A stretch of 64,000 bases of DNA from Gavia stellata (taxonomy: Eukaryota > Chordata > Aves > Gaviiformes > Gaviidae), in the NCBI RefSeq assembly GCF_030936135.1, contig NC_082598.1:11102687-11166686 (forward strand), read 5' to 3'. How positions within the stretch are numbered: position 1 is the stretch's first letter; each line of letters starts with the position of its first letter. The notes under the pieces are model-generated. The model was not told the origin of the DNA and searched no databases. It saw only the letters and a program-made list of their open reading frames with translations. A program made the translations under genes and the position numbers. Below are positions 27,701 through 36,991 of the stretch, piece after piece.

Positions 27701-30700
27701 TACCTACGAAAAGAGATGCTGGAGAAAGATCAAACCCTCCCTCCCCCCCTCAGGGAAACAGGAAGGAAGTCTGACTTGCCAGCTCCTGGTTCCCACTAAG
27801 CTACGTTTTGGGGCTTTCTGAAGGACTGCTTGTTCAGCTGTGTCTTGCAATGCTGAATTGCAATATCTATCTTTTATGTCAAAACAAAGGAGTTCCTTAT
27901 TTTCAGTACTATCTCCACCACTACCAAAATGAAGGAGAGAGAGTTCAGCATTGGTGCACACAAATATTTCAAAGCAGCTCTAACACATAGGCATAGTTTT
28001 CCTCTTATTTCAAACCTTGCCCAGACATACTGAAAAATCACTTTCCAAAACACAGGCTGGGTGTCAATTGTACTCAAAACTGAAATTTAGATGGCAGCAA
28101 ATTTAGTTCAAGTAGGTGCTGCCTCTCTAAAATCTGGCTCAGGTATATAGAATTTACTAAAGCTAAGTTACAGAATCATAGGATCACTAAGGTTGGAAAA
28201 GACCTGTAAGATCATCAAGTCCAACCTAAAAAAACAAAACAAAACAAAACAAACAAAAAAAAAAACACAAAACAAACCAAAAACCACCCACAAACCACAA
28301 AATACACCACAACCCACACCAAAACAACCCACCCACACCACACAGCACCATGCCCATCAAGCCACATCCCACAATGCCACATCCACACGCTCCTTGAATA
28401 CCTCCAGAGAGGGTGACTCTACCACCTCCCTGGGCAGCCTGTTCCAATGTTTCACAACGCTCTCAGTAAAGAACTTTTTCCTAATATCCAACCTGAACCT
28501 CCCCTGGTACAACTTGAGGCCATTTCCTCTTGTCCTGTCACTAGTCACTTGGGAGAAGAGGCCAACACCCACCTCTCTGCAGCCCCCTTTCAGGTAGTTG
28601 TAGAGAGCGATAAGGTCTCCCCTCAGCCTCCTCTTCTCCAGACTGAACAACCCCAGTTCCCTCAGCCGCTCCTCATCAGACTTGTGCTCCAGACCCCTCA
28701 CCAGCTTCGTCGTCCTTCTCTGGACACGCTCCAGCACCTCAATGTCCTTCTTGTAGTGAGGGGCCCAAAACTGAACACAGTATTCGAGGTGCGGCTTCAC
28801 CAGAGCTGAGTACAGGGGCACGATCACCTCCCTACTCCTGCTGGCCACACTGTTTCTGATACAGGCCAGGATGCTGTTGGCCTTCTTGGCCACCTGGGCA
28901 CACTGCTGGCTCATATTCAGCCGGCTGTCAATCAACACCCCCAGGTCCTTTTCTGCAGGGGAGCTTTCCAGCCACTCGTTCCCAAGCCTGTCGCGTTGCC
29001 TGGGGTTGTTGTGGCCAAAGTGTAGAACATGGCACTTGGCCTTATGGAACCTCATACAATTGGCCTTGGCCCATCGATCCAGCCTGTCCAGATCAGAGTT
29101 CTTTACTCTGACAGAGTTAACTTCATTTTACATTTTAGCATCTTAACATAGATGATGTAAAGCATCTCAAATTTGAATTCCAGAAGATCCAGGTATGAAA
29201 AAAGACTGTAATTGGAAAAATAAGAGGAAACTGACAATACTACCATTATAGTTTATTTCTAGTGTCCATCTTTTATTTCTAGTGTCCACCTTGTTTCTTC
29301 TTCAGCTCTCAGTTCACAACTGGAGTTTCATTATCACACACTGCCCTATCCTCCAGCCCATCCTTCTCCCATTGAGGGAAGGAGTATTTTTGATACCTTC
29401 TTTTGGCACATTGGGAGGCATTATGGCAGGGGTTCTATTTTTTGACTTAACCCAGGGATGTCTTGTCTCTAATTCAATAGCTCAGGCTGGGGAATGTCTA
29501 TCCAGGATACAGGAAATCCAAAATTAATATTAACTATATTATTTTGCTTGAAAGAACTGAACCTTTACCAGCCATGACCCTAACTTCCATGCTCCACAAG
29601 ATTCAGGGGATGAATATGGGTGTGCAGTGGGCTCCTCCCCTCCTGTTGGAGTTGTTCTGCTTAGCTGTAATTAAATATTTCCACTGTAATTAAATATTTT
29701 TACTGTATTTTCACTTTAATTAAATATTTTCTAGCTCAGAATGAGAGAAACTCAAGTATCACTGTCAAAATTAAGCTCTCATCTGGGAATGGCGATACCC
29801 ATTTGCTGGTCTTTCCGCATGTGACTACATCACTGGGTACAAATGAAGGTGACATAACCACTGAGGTGGAGGGTTTCTCACTCTCCTGTGCAGTGAGCTC
29901 CTGTCCTGTGCAAAGCAGGAACTAAGGCCATCACATTCAGACAGATAGGAGCATCACACCCTTTGACAAAAGGGGTAAAGCATTCAACCAGTGAGTGCAG
30001 GAGCCAGTCTCAGATCCTCCGTGGTACCAGGGGGACCTCACTCTTCCACTTCCTGGGCATGTGGTTTAACTGCTGGATTTAAACATGGGAAGATCAACAC
30101 TTTCCATGACACAGATAATATCGCAGGAGAAGGGAAGGAGATACCTCCTGAGAGAAGACCTTACACAGCACTGCTGTTCCCAGCCACCTGGGACAGACCC
30201 GCGGGAGCGGGGCTGTGTAGATCCTGCTCTGAGCTGCCCGTCAGGGGCAGCCAGGCCTGAAAACCAAACAAATGCCACCGCAGCCCAGAGGCCCAACACC
30301 AAGACAGGGCCTGCCGAGGCGACGCCGTGCCGGGCAGCCTCGGTTTCTCCTCACACACAAGTCCCCTCCTCCAACCGCCGCCCGCGCCGCTTCTTCCGCC
30401 GCACCCCATCTCCTGAGGCGGCTAACAGGGAATGAGTGTCCGAAACGGCCAAGCCCCACCCTGGGTCCCCCCCAGAGCTCTGCCAGAGCACCCCCTCAGA
30501 GCGCCGCCATCGTCCTGCTCCCCCCGCTCCGCCTCACTTACCCGCTGCGCCTTCTCCCAGACCTGGTTCAGCCTCACAACCCGGAACTCCCCGGCCTCCC
30601 GTCGCTTGGCACCGGCAGCCGCCAAGCCCTCGTTGGCCTCCCGAGAGTACTTGCTGGCCTGGACACCAGCGGCAAGGAGGAGCGCGGCACCGAAAGCCGC

Positions 30701-30721
30701 CAGAGCCCGCGCCGCCGCCAT
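18799..30721 (-). CDS. LRPAP1: LRPAP1, LDL-receptor-related-protein-associated protein (RAP), complete gene
   Basis: Eight coding exons join in frame to 351 residues: 30542-30721, 24654-24798, 24141-24265, 22672-22792, 21572-21730, 20958-21040, 19198-19374 and 18799-18864. All introns are GT-AG. RAP is an ER chaperone that binds LRP1, megalin and other LDL-receptor-family proteins and blocks premature ligand binding until they leave the ER. Residues 1-22 form a signal peptide (Ala/Leu-rich), followed by SKYSRE. Family landmarks follow in order: [10 protein letters not shown] (about 51-60), DDPRLEKLW (about 138), [16 protein letters not shown] (about 154), [25 protein letters not shown] (about 244-268, shown here as a composite landmark), and the C-terminal ER-retrieval tetrapeptide HNEL. 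Human RAP is 357 residues, so this is full length. The start ATG has a purine at -3 and G at +4. Donors of exon 4 (GTGCCT) and exon 7 (GTCTGT) are weak. Intron 1 (5.7 kb) holds a CR1 insertion, tandem repeats and an alternating purine-pyrimidine tract; other introns show nothing notable. Confidence 0.97.
18950..18984. repeat. Short direct repeat in LRPAP1 intron 7
   Basis: The 14-bp word atgtcacaacagga occurs twice with a 21-bp period. It is a small local duplication with no evident function. Confidence 0.6.
24594..24700 (-). repeat. 47-bp tandem duplication covering the exon 2 donor of LRPAP1
   Basis: The word CCATTTAAGTTGC occurs at 24606-24618 and 24653-24665, and similarity extends on both sides for about 40 bp. 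The copy at 24653 is the real 3' end of exon 2 with its GTAAGG donor; the copy at 24606 lies in the intron and has GCAAAG at the corresponding donor position. The intronic copy has diverged at several sites. Confidence 0.75.
25785..25814. repeat. 30-bp alternating purine-pyrimidine tract (Z-DNA-prone)
   Basis: Strict purine-pyrimidine alternation runs through (GT)n, then GCGCGC, then ACGTGCGCATGTGT. It contains the 12-bp perfect palindrome GCGCACGTGCGC at 25797-25808, which has an E-box CACGTG at its centre. It lies in LRPAP1 intron 1 and is locally CpG-rich within AT-rich surroundings. Confidence 0.85.
28169..29100 (-). mobile_element. CR1 LINE, 5'-truncated, minus orientation, in LRPAP1 intron 1
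   Basis: The 3' end reads, on the plus strand, 'cagaatcataggatcac…ggttggaaaagacctgtaagatcatcaagtccaacct', the typical reverse complement of a CR1 terminus. From 29055 down to 28357 a 232-codon frame remains open and encodes the C-terminal part of CR1 ORF2 reverse transcriptase, with family blocks [54 protein letters not shown] and [19 protein letters not shown]. The frame is interrupted nowhere in that span, so this is one of the younger copies here. The 5' end is truncated near 29100, and the catalytic YxDD part is missing, so it is not autonomous. It is transcribed in sense with LRPAP1. Confidence 0.92.
28229..28385. repeat. A/C-rich low-complexity expansion inside the CR1 3' tail
   Basis: The plus strand passes from (AAAAC)n and poly-A to a roughly 110-bp stretch made almost only of A and C (ccaaaaaccacccacaaacc and similar), between the CR1 terminal block and the 'ccacatccacacgctccttgaa' block. 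Other CR1 copies in the window have only a short spacer here, so this is a local expansion. Confidence 0.8.
29251..29290. repeat. 20-bp tandem duplication
   Basis: Two adjacent 20-bp copies differ at two positions: gtttatttctagtgtccatc and ttttatttctagtgtccacc. It lies about 150 bp from the truncated end of the CR1 in LRPAP1 intron 1. Confidence 0.8.
29666..29730. repeat. Three-copy AT-rich minisatellite
   Basis: The unit TGTAATTAAATATTT with a short C/T-rich spacer occurs three times; the last copy is separated by a degenerate 'tactgtattttcac' spacer. Each unit carries a TTAATTAA-like core (taattaaat). It lies in LRPAP1 intron 1. Confidence 0.75.
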
Positions 30722-30850
30722 CTCGCGCTGGACCGGGAACTACAAGTCCCGAGATGCCGTGCGGCTGCCCGCCCTCAGGCCCCGGGCGGGCGACCGCTGA
30801 GGTGCGGGCTCTGCGCCCTCCTCGGCGAGGGAAAGGGGCGTTTGTGTAGG
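30180..30850 (-). promoter_or_regulatory. CpG-rich LRPAP1 promoter and first-exon island
   Basis: CpG dinucleotides are dense across this stretch, unlike the AT-rich DNA on both sides. It covers LRPAP1 exon 1 and its upstream flank and has no clear TATA box, as expected for a broadly expressed CpG-island gene. The start-codon context GAGATGGCGGC (minus strand, about 30711-30724) resembles a YY1 site overlapping the initiator ATG. Boundaries are by eye. Confidence 0.75.
30739..30750 (+). promoter_or_regulatory. ZNF143/THAP11-type motif upstream of LRPAP1
   Basis: ACTACAAGTCCC matches the well-known ACTACANNTCCC promoter element bound by ZNF143 and THAP11. It lies 18 bp upstream of the LRPAP1 start codon, a typical position in CpG-island promoters, where it sets the start-site region of housekeeping genes. 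Confidence 0.6.
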
Positions 30851-33800
30851 AAAACAGGCTGAAAATCCAGTTTAGGTCGAAAATCTAGTGTCTAGTTTGG
30901 GGTCTGGGTAGCGTGAGAAGAATTGGTTTGGGTTGTTTATCTTCAAGCGGCTTCGTGTCATTCTCCTGAGTGCTTCACAAAATGTAGAAATATGCTGAAT
31001 GTGGCAGTTTTTGTGAGTGGTTTTTTTCGCAGCCTGTAGTAACTACAGTGAATGCTCTCATGCACCCTGTGTGTCCCTCAGCTAGGTGTTGCTATCAGCT
31101 GTGGAAGGAAGAGAGGACATGATGGCTTTAAACACCGCCCCTTTGATTGAACAAAGTTTTCAAATATTAACACAATATTCAAGAGTACACAGAAAAGGAA
31201 AAGGCAGTTCAGGACTGGTGGAAGGCAAGAATGGGGACCGGTTCCCCAGTACTCCCTATGAGGGGAAGAAGGACTCCATCCTCCTTTGGAGGTGGTAGTG
31301 GAGGACACTTCTGCCCAGGACAGCACATAGGGTTTGATGGTGTGGGGAGAAGGAGGATTGTGAGAAATGTAATAACGAGTAAATTGGGTTGTTATCAAGC
31401 GGTGAGCTATGGGAATGGCCCTGAGGTCGGTGGTGTGTGCTGAGAGTGCAGCCCTTGGGCAGGAGTGCCCCATCCTGCATGGCACCAACCTCCCTTTGCA
31501 GTGCTTCCTCCTCAAGTAGGCAGCCAAGAAGTGCAGTAGGCAACGGGAGATCTTTGGAGGAGATTAAGTCAAGTTGTATTAAGAAAAAGATCATGATGCT
31601 GCAAAAATGTCCAATATTTAATCCAGGGTTGGTATATATCCTCCCCAGTTTTAAAAAAGTCCACCGAAATTGAATGCTGCTATGAAAGAATGCAGGAGAT
31701 GCAGAGCACGCTCCATGTGGGTGTTCCTGAGGGGAAGGTGGTGAAGAAAGCAGTTCCTTCTCTTGTCTTCTTGACGAATCCTCTTCTGCACACTGCAAAG
31801 CTTGTGTAGTATGGGGTCTTTGGTGTAGTTGGCATTTATGTGTTGAGTTTGTTTAGCAAGATGGTAGTGGGTTTGCTTTCCTGAGCCTAGCTGGTGGTGG
31901 AGGCAAAAGTTTACTTCATAAATTCACCTCAGATCTCATGTGTGACCTTGAGCAAATTAAAACGTAGCTCTGTAGTACTGTCAACACCAAGCTTTCACGC
32001 ATTATAAATCAGTTCTATGAAAACAAATAGATTGCCTAAACTGTAATGAGATTTCTGAAAAAAATGCCCGGGGGAGGATTTTTACTGGACTCTGATTTTT
32101 GCCTTGTAAGCAATATAAACATCATGTCTTTTCTCTCCCACATTTTCCTAAGTCAATGCAGAGATTCTCAGTCATATGAACCTAGAAGCTGTTGCTATAA
32201 GACTAAATTGCAGAAGTGGGCGAAAGTATTGCAGTATACATTGCATTGAAGAGCAATTGAAGTGAGCATTGAAGTATACACTGAAGTACAGTGAAATGAT
32301 GATGTGATAAGAAGCCCATCAGCCTTACCCAAATCTTGCTCTCCGCATCAATTTTAGGATTTAGAGCTTGTTTTAGTCTCATTATTATAGTGTATATATG
32401 TATTGTTGAGTCATTTTGGAACCAATGGTTTTGTCTTGTCTGTCATTTGAAGTATTGATTGAGTTTTCAGGCTCTCTGCAAATAAATTCAACCTCCACGC
32501 TATATAAACTCTGAGACGTTCCCACTCTTTTTCTTGCATTGAGTGTAGTTGTACATAGCTTTAGGCATTTGTTTGCTTGAGTTTTTGAGCTACACTGGGA
32601 AAACTTTTAGAAATAGGTAGGGGATGCAGCACCATTAGTTTGCTTATGCTGGCTTGTTGGATCTCATTCTCCAGTGCCCTTACATCTGTGTCAAGTGATC
32701 ACCACTTGGTATTGTTCTGCATGTCCTGGCCCAAGTGCTTCACTCCCACAAGTAAAAAGCCAAAATATTTCTATGGACTTCTGTGTAGAGACTTTGGATT
32801 TACGTTGGTGTTGATGAGGCCAAACTCATCATAGAGTCCACCTTAGTGTAAATAAGAAACATGCAGTGGGAGGTAACAGGAAATCAACTCCATCATTTTC
32901 CTTTCCTGTGCACTTCAGGTCAAATTCTCCCTTCATTTTTCCCTAGCATGGTTGAAAAGCAGCTCAGCTGAATCCCTGGGACTGTGTCAAAACTGATATA
33001 AGCAGTGGAAGTGTTAAGCTATTGTGGACTCTATTGTTTGCATTGTTCCAGAGGGCTGTAGCTGTGTTGATGGACCATCGCTTTTTGTGTATTCATTCTT
33101 TATTATCCTTATTAAAAAAGAAACAGTAACAACACATGACATAGACCACATTCAGAAGTCTGTTTTCTGCCCTCTGCTCACTTGAAAAAGAAACTTAGAG
33201 AAATTTGGAATGAGGATGACATTGCAAAGCAGTAAAAAAGGATCAGAGAAAGTCTTAGTTAAAAGAAAGACAGAAGACTCATGGCACTTACGCAACAGTG
33301 CAGGGTTCCTGGTAGAATAAAAGAGAGGAGGACTTTGAAGCTTATGTTCAGAAGCCTGAATGTGATTTAAATTACATTCTTCTGAGTACAGCGTCAGGAG
33401 ATCTTTTCCTTTAGGAGTCAGTATAAAAGCTGGACCAGCTGCTTCTGGCTTCAGTTTTACCAAAAGCAGTTCACCGTTGAATTTGCACCTTCACATATTC
33501 TGTATACATCTAAATTTTTTTGCGAGTGATAGAAACTGCCCAGTGTTTCAAATACGCTGTTGCAGAGCTGTGGAAATAAGAGCAGTTGCGGCCTTTCGCA
33601 TGTCCGTCTTCTAGCCTAGTAATATGGTCTGCAGGCTGAGCCTCGCCAGCCAAAATGCAGGACAGGTGGGATAAGCGTGGTGGGTTTGCAAGGGTGGTGC
33701 TGGCTTTGTCCAAATATGCCCTCACTCGGCCTCCCCAGGACCCTACTGAGGGTGTACTGAAGTGATGTCTGTGAACCTCTTGCAAACAATAACCTTAGCC

Positions 33801-35337
33801 AAAAGTCTGCCCCAGCTGGAAAGTGATGTGTTAGATGTTTCCCAGGGTGCCTTTCCCTCCCTCTGGGATACCAAAGATACCTCTGTGAAGTGACATGGGC
33901 CCTACAAGTTTTAGGACTTTTCCAATGCCCCACTCCTAGCCAAACCCAATTTTAGCAAAGAACAGCAGCATTGCATGTTTTTTGTTCTATCCATGTAAGA
34001 CTGACAAGGTGAAATATAAAAGCTTTTTTTTATGATCCTCAGTCCTGTCTCTAATGAATGATTTTCTTAATACTTGAGCATTGGTAAAATTCCCACCAAA
34101 TCCATCAACTCTTCCCAACCACAACCCTCATCCTGTGTATGAAAGCAGTTCTACAGGTAGTGGGCTAACCTTTCTAGCTGTCATTTTTCAAATCGCGGTC
34201 CTCATTCAAGCTGTGCCAAGAGCAGCACTCAGGTGAATCAAGTCTGTATCTGTGGTCCCCCTGCCCCATGGCCAGCGCTGAACAGGCCAGCAACCCCTGA
34301 GGGATGCTCTGGCAGCCGTCTGCAAGTAACTCATCAGATCCTCATTTATCCAGAAAGGCCCATTTCTGCAGAAATTGGGGACTTTGAGAGGGTACATGGC
34401 TCTATCAGTGGTCCGGTGCCACTGGCCAGGTGGGCCCACAGAAATGTCATGGGGCTGTGCTGGGCGAGGGCTAACCAGGCTCCCCAGGGGCACGTGGCGC
34501 TGACGCCAGCTGCCTCTGTGCCATCCCCAGAGGTGCTACATCTGCTGGCTGTGGAGTGCCTTGGTCACCTGCTGGGGCTGGCGATACCCCCAAAACTTCC
34601 AGTTCCCCTGCGACAGTGAACGATGCTGCATTTCACATTTTTTGGGGGAGTTCAAGTGAGTGCAGCCACACTGCAAGGCTGGAGCCAGGGCCAAGGTGGA
34701 GGAGGGCTGGTGCTGAGCTGTCACCTCCGTCCTGCAGGTTGTTCTGCACTCACCTTCCTCCTTGGCGATCTGACTCTTCATTTTGGGGGGGAGGCACACA
34801 GGAGGGTCCTGCCTGCTCCTCTGGCAGCACTGTGGGACGGGGTTGGTAGGGGGATGGCTGCAGCATCCTGCAGCACCAGGACCTCACCTCCATCGCTGCA
34901 AGGGGCTGTAGTGAAGGAGATGGCTGGGTGTGGGGACGTTGGTTTGGTTGAAGACTGTCCTGATCCTCCAGTGTTTGAGGCAAACACATCACTGAGCTGG
35001 CAGCGGATGCCCCGTGGGGCTGCCTGGCCCGGGGGGTTTGTGACTCAGCTCTGCACATGCTGTGTGGGGAAGGCCCTGAGAAATGGGCAGCCTCCTGGAG
35101 AGATGCTGGCGTTGCCCCACAGGGACATCTGGGTCATGCTGGGCTCCAGGAGCTGAGCTTGTGCTGGGGAGGGGGAGGCACCACGGGAGCTGCCGTGGGG
35201 CGGAGGCCACCCTGCCCAACAGGGAGCAGTGAAACCAGGGTGTGCGGAGGGCAAGGAGGTCCAGTGGGTCCCTCATCTTGTGTCGGGGCTCCAGCAGAGA
35301 CTTCAGAGACACCCAAGGGGTTTGATAATCCAAACAT
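30851..35337. other. Intergenic region between LRPAP1 and the chemokine gene
   Basis: No recognised gene. 30.85-34.1 kb is moderately AT-rich; 34.2-35.3 kb is GC-rich with many overlapping frames on both strands that show no family motif and look like composition effects. One exon-like minus-strand frame at 33292-33488 is listed separately. No recent CR1 copy was seen. Confidence 0.5.
33292..33488 (-). other. Exon-like open frame of unknown identity
   Basis: On the minus strand a 65-codon frame runs from 33487 to a good donor at 33291 (GTAAGTG). It has coding-like composition, for example LLLVKLKPEAAGPAFILTPK early and HIQASEHKLQSPPLFYSTR late. An AG at 33490-33489 would give phase-1 borders on both sides, but it lacks a pyrimidine tract, and the frame is closed upstream by TGA. 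No family recognised; it could be a single exon of an unannotated transcript or chance. Confidence 0.2.
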
Positions 35338-35343
35338 TTTATT
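35338..35343 (-). terminator. Poly(A) signal AATAAA of the chemokine gene
   Basis: AATAAA on the minus strand lies about 220 bp beyond the chemokine stop codon, giving a compact 3' UTR of the size usual for CC chemokine genes. Confidence 0.65.
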
Positions 35344-35559
35344 TGGGCATCAAAAATCCTGACTCCTCATTAACAGGCATGTTGATGCCTTTTGAATTTT
35401 TTTTGTATTTTCACTTTCTTAGCAAACAAAATTTAGTTTAACAAATGTATGTCAATTAGAATAAATTTTCCTGTTGAAGAAGGATGCAGCTCAAGCACTC
35501 TGTTGTGCGTCTGGTGCCAGGGGCCAAGCCTGCTGCACTGGTGCAGCAGTGGGGAAGGG

Positions 35560-36292
35560 TCAGTACTCCAGTATCTGGAAGTGCTTCAGATGCTTCTGCA
35601 CCCAGGGCACCTGAGGGTCTGCACACAGCTTCTTCCCCTTCGTGGTGACCAGGCTGCCGGGAGAAAAACAACATTGGGGCATTTGGCCGGGGCAGCAGGA
35701 TGCCTGCACTGGGTCCCGCTGGCAGCACCCCAGGTGTCCCTGGCCGTGCCCCCTTCCCTCTCCCAGCCATGTGTGGACATGCTTGGGGCGCTGCCCTGGC
35801 TGTCGCACCCCGACCCCCGGCAGTATTGGGTACTCACACCACCGCTGGCTGGGCACACATGCTGCTGGTCCTGTAGGCAGAGGTGATCGATCTGCGTGGG
35901 ATGGGGCGGTGCAGGTAGCTGAAGCAGCAGCTGGTGGAGACGATGACTGTGGGGGCAGAGAGACAGCCACAGTGAGATCCCACACTGCGGCAGAGGCTTT
36001 GCCCGGGGCTCCCAGGGGATTCGCCATCACCTGTGCTGTATCTCTCGGGGACACCCCCTGGAAGCCTCCATCCCCGAGGCTGAGTCCCAGCACTGGTGGT
36101 GACCACCTGCTCCCAGCCTTTCCCATGGACATGAGGGTCCCATCAGTGGGGATGGGGCTCTCTCCCGGGGAGGGACAGCAAACCTGGCTTCTGGGTGGAC
36201 GGAGCAATGCCAGAGTCACCAAGATGGGCCTCAGCTGGGGAGCAGATGGCCACGAGGAGCAGAGCAGCCAGGGTGGCTGCGGGGACCTTCAT
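35560..36292 (-). CDS. CC chemokine, complete three-exon gene
   Basis: Exons 36184-36292, 35838-35946 and 35560-35653 splice (GT-AG) to 103 residues with the phase pattern 1 then 2 that is usual for CC chemokine genes. Exon 1 gives a signal peptide (MKVPAATLAALLLVAICSPA, cleavage probably after AEA near residue 22). Exon 2 opens with VIVSTSCCFSYLHRPIPRRS: the adjacent Cys pair (about residues 43-44), then the 30s loop. The third Cys is in SSMCAQPAVV and the fourth in KGKKLCADP, followed by the WVQKHLKHF C-terminal helix; the protein ends QILEY. All four cysteines and the helix are present, so a functional secreted chemoattractant acting on G-protein-coupled chemokine receptors of leukocytes is expected. 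The KGKK-C-x-DP-x(3)-WVQKH segment resembles eotaxin-type chemokines (CCL24/CCL26), the HRPIPR segment CCL17/22; I cannot assign an ortholog. Expression is likely inducible, from a TATA promoter with a GAS-like site. Confidence 0.93.
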
Positions 36293-36390
36293 GGTGCTGC
36301 GGGGGCTGAGGGAACCACGAGCGGGGCTGGAGCTGGGGTGGTTGCGGGGCTCTCCTCCTGCACAATGCCAGGCCCCTGCTGCTCTGCCCT

Positions 36391-36400
36391 CCTTTTATCC
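36391..36400 (-). promoter_or_regulatory. TATA box of the chemokine gene
   Basis: The minus strand reads GGATAAAAGG about 100 bp upstream of the ATG, implying a leader of roughly 70 nt. The same box is preserved in the duplicate at 37072-37081. Confidence 0.75.
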
Positions 36401-36425
36401 CCTGGCTGCTGGGTGGGCACATGAT

Positions 36426-36434
36426 TTCAAGGAA
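36426..36434. promoter_or_regulatory. GAS-like STAT site in the chemokine promoter
   Basis: TTCAAGGAA fits the TTCNNNGAA consensus for STAT dimers and lies about 30 bp upstream of the TATA box. It is retained unchanged in the duplicated promoter at 37092-37100. Binding is inferred only from the motif. Confidence 0.4.
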
Positions 36435-36555
36435 AGAAAATGAGTGCATCATACCAGGGAACTTATGTCAGGATCGCCCAGTTTTGCTGAGATGGAGAAG
36501 GCAAGGAAACCGCAGAAGGGGAAGCACTGGCCATAGGGCTGTGACTTTCAGATTC

Positions 36556-36991
36556 AAGAGAGAACAAATCTTCTGAGGAGCGGCTGAGGGAACGGGGGTT
36601 GTTTAGTTTGGAGAAAAGGAGGCTGAGGGGAGACCTTACCGCTCTCTACAACTACCTGAAAGGAGGTTGTAGCGAGTTGGTTATCAGTCTCCTTTGCTAG
36701 GTAACAAGTGATAGGACAAGAGGAAATGGCCTCAAGTTGTGCTGTTTAGGGGAGGTTTAGATTGGATATTAGGAAAAATATCTTCATTGAAAGGATTTTC
36801 AACCACTGGAAGAGGCTGCCCAGGGAAGTGGTGGAGTCGCCATCCCTGGAGGTATTTAAAAGACATGTAGATGTGACACTTAGGGACATGGTTTAGTGGT
36901 GGACTTAGTAGTGTTAGGTTAATGGTTGGACTCAATGATCTTAAGGGTCTTTTCCACCCTAAATGGAACGGTTCTGCGATTCTGTTCTATG
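36556..36991 (+). mobile_element. CR1 LINE fragment splitting the chemokine promoter duplication
   Basis: Plus-oriented, 5'-truncated CR1. Landmarks: cggctgagggaacgggggtt, tttggagaaaaggaggctgag, aggacaagaggaaatggcct, ccagggaagtggtgga, and the terminal gcgattctgttctatga. Its ORF2 remnant is frameshifted. The 5' limit is uncertain within about 15 bp. Its 3' end abuts the sequence 'ccttcac' that corresponds to the chemokine start-codon region. Confidence 0.9.

Larger units (their letters stand above)
36287..36555 (-). repeat. Promoter duplication, copy A (attached to the chemokine gene)
   Basis: About 270 bp covering the start codon region, 5' leader, TATA box and proximal promoter of the chemokine. 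It matches 36991-37221 closely, with shared blocks ccctccttttatcccc, tttcaaggaaag, gagtgcatcatacca and the run from cccagttttgctgag to ctgtgactttcagattc. The similarity stops where the CR1-bearing segment begins. Confidence 0.9.

Noticed and set aside
30272-30862. Long plus-strand frames (up to 196 codons) in the LRPAP1 CpG island
   Set aside because: Pro/Arg/Ala-rich translation of CpG-island DNA antisense to LRPAP1 exon 1; no motif.
34233-35362. Cluster of overlapping frames on both strands in GC-rich DNA
   Set aside because: Stops are rarer in GC-rich sequence; no frame shows domain structure, conserved cysteines or matching splice sites, and none continues the chemokine.
35642-36424. 260-codon plus-strand frame across the chemokine locus
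   Set aside because: It is the antisense shadow of the GC-rich chemokine exons and introns.
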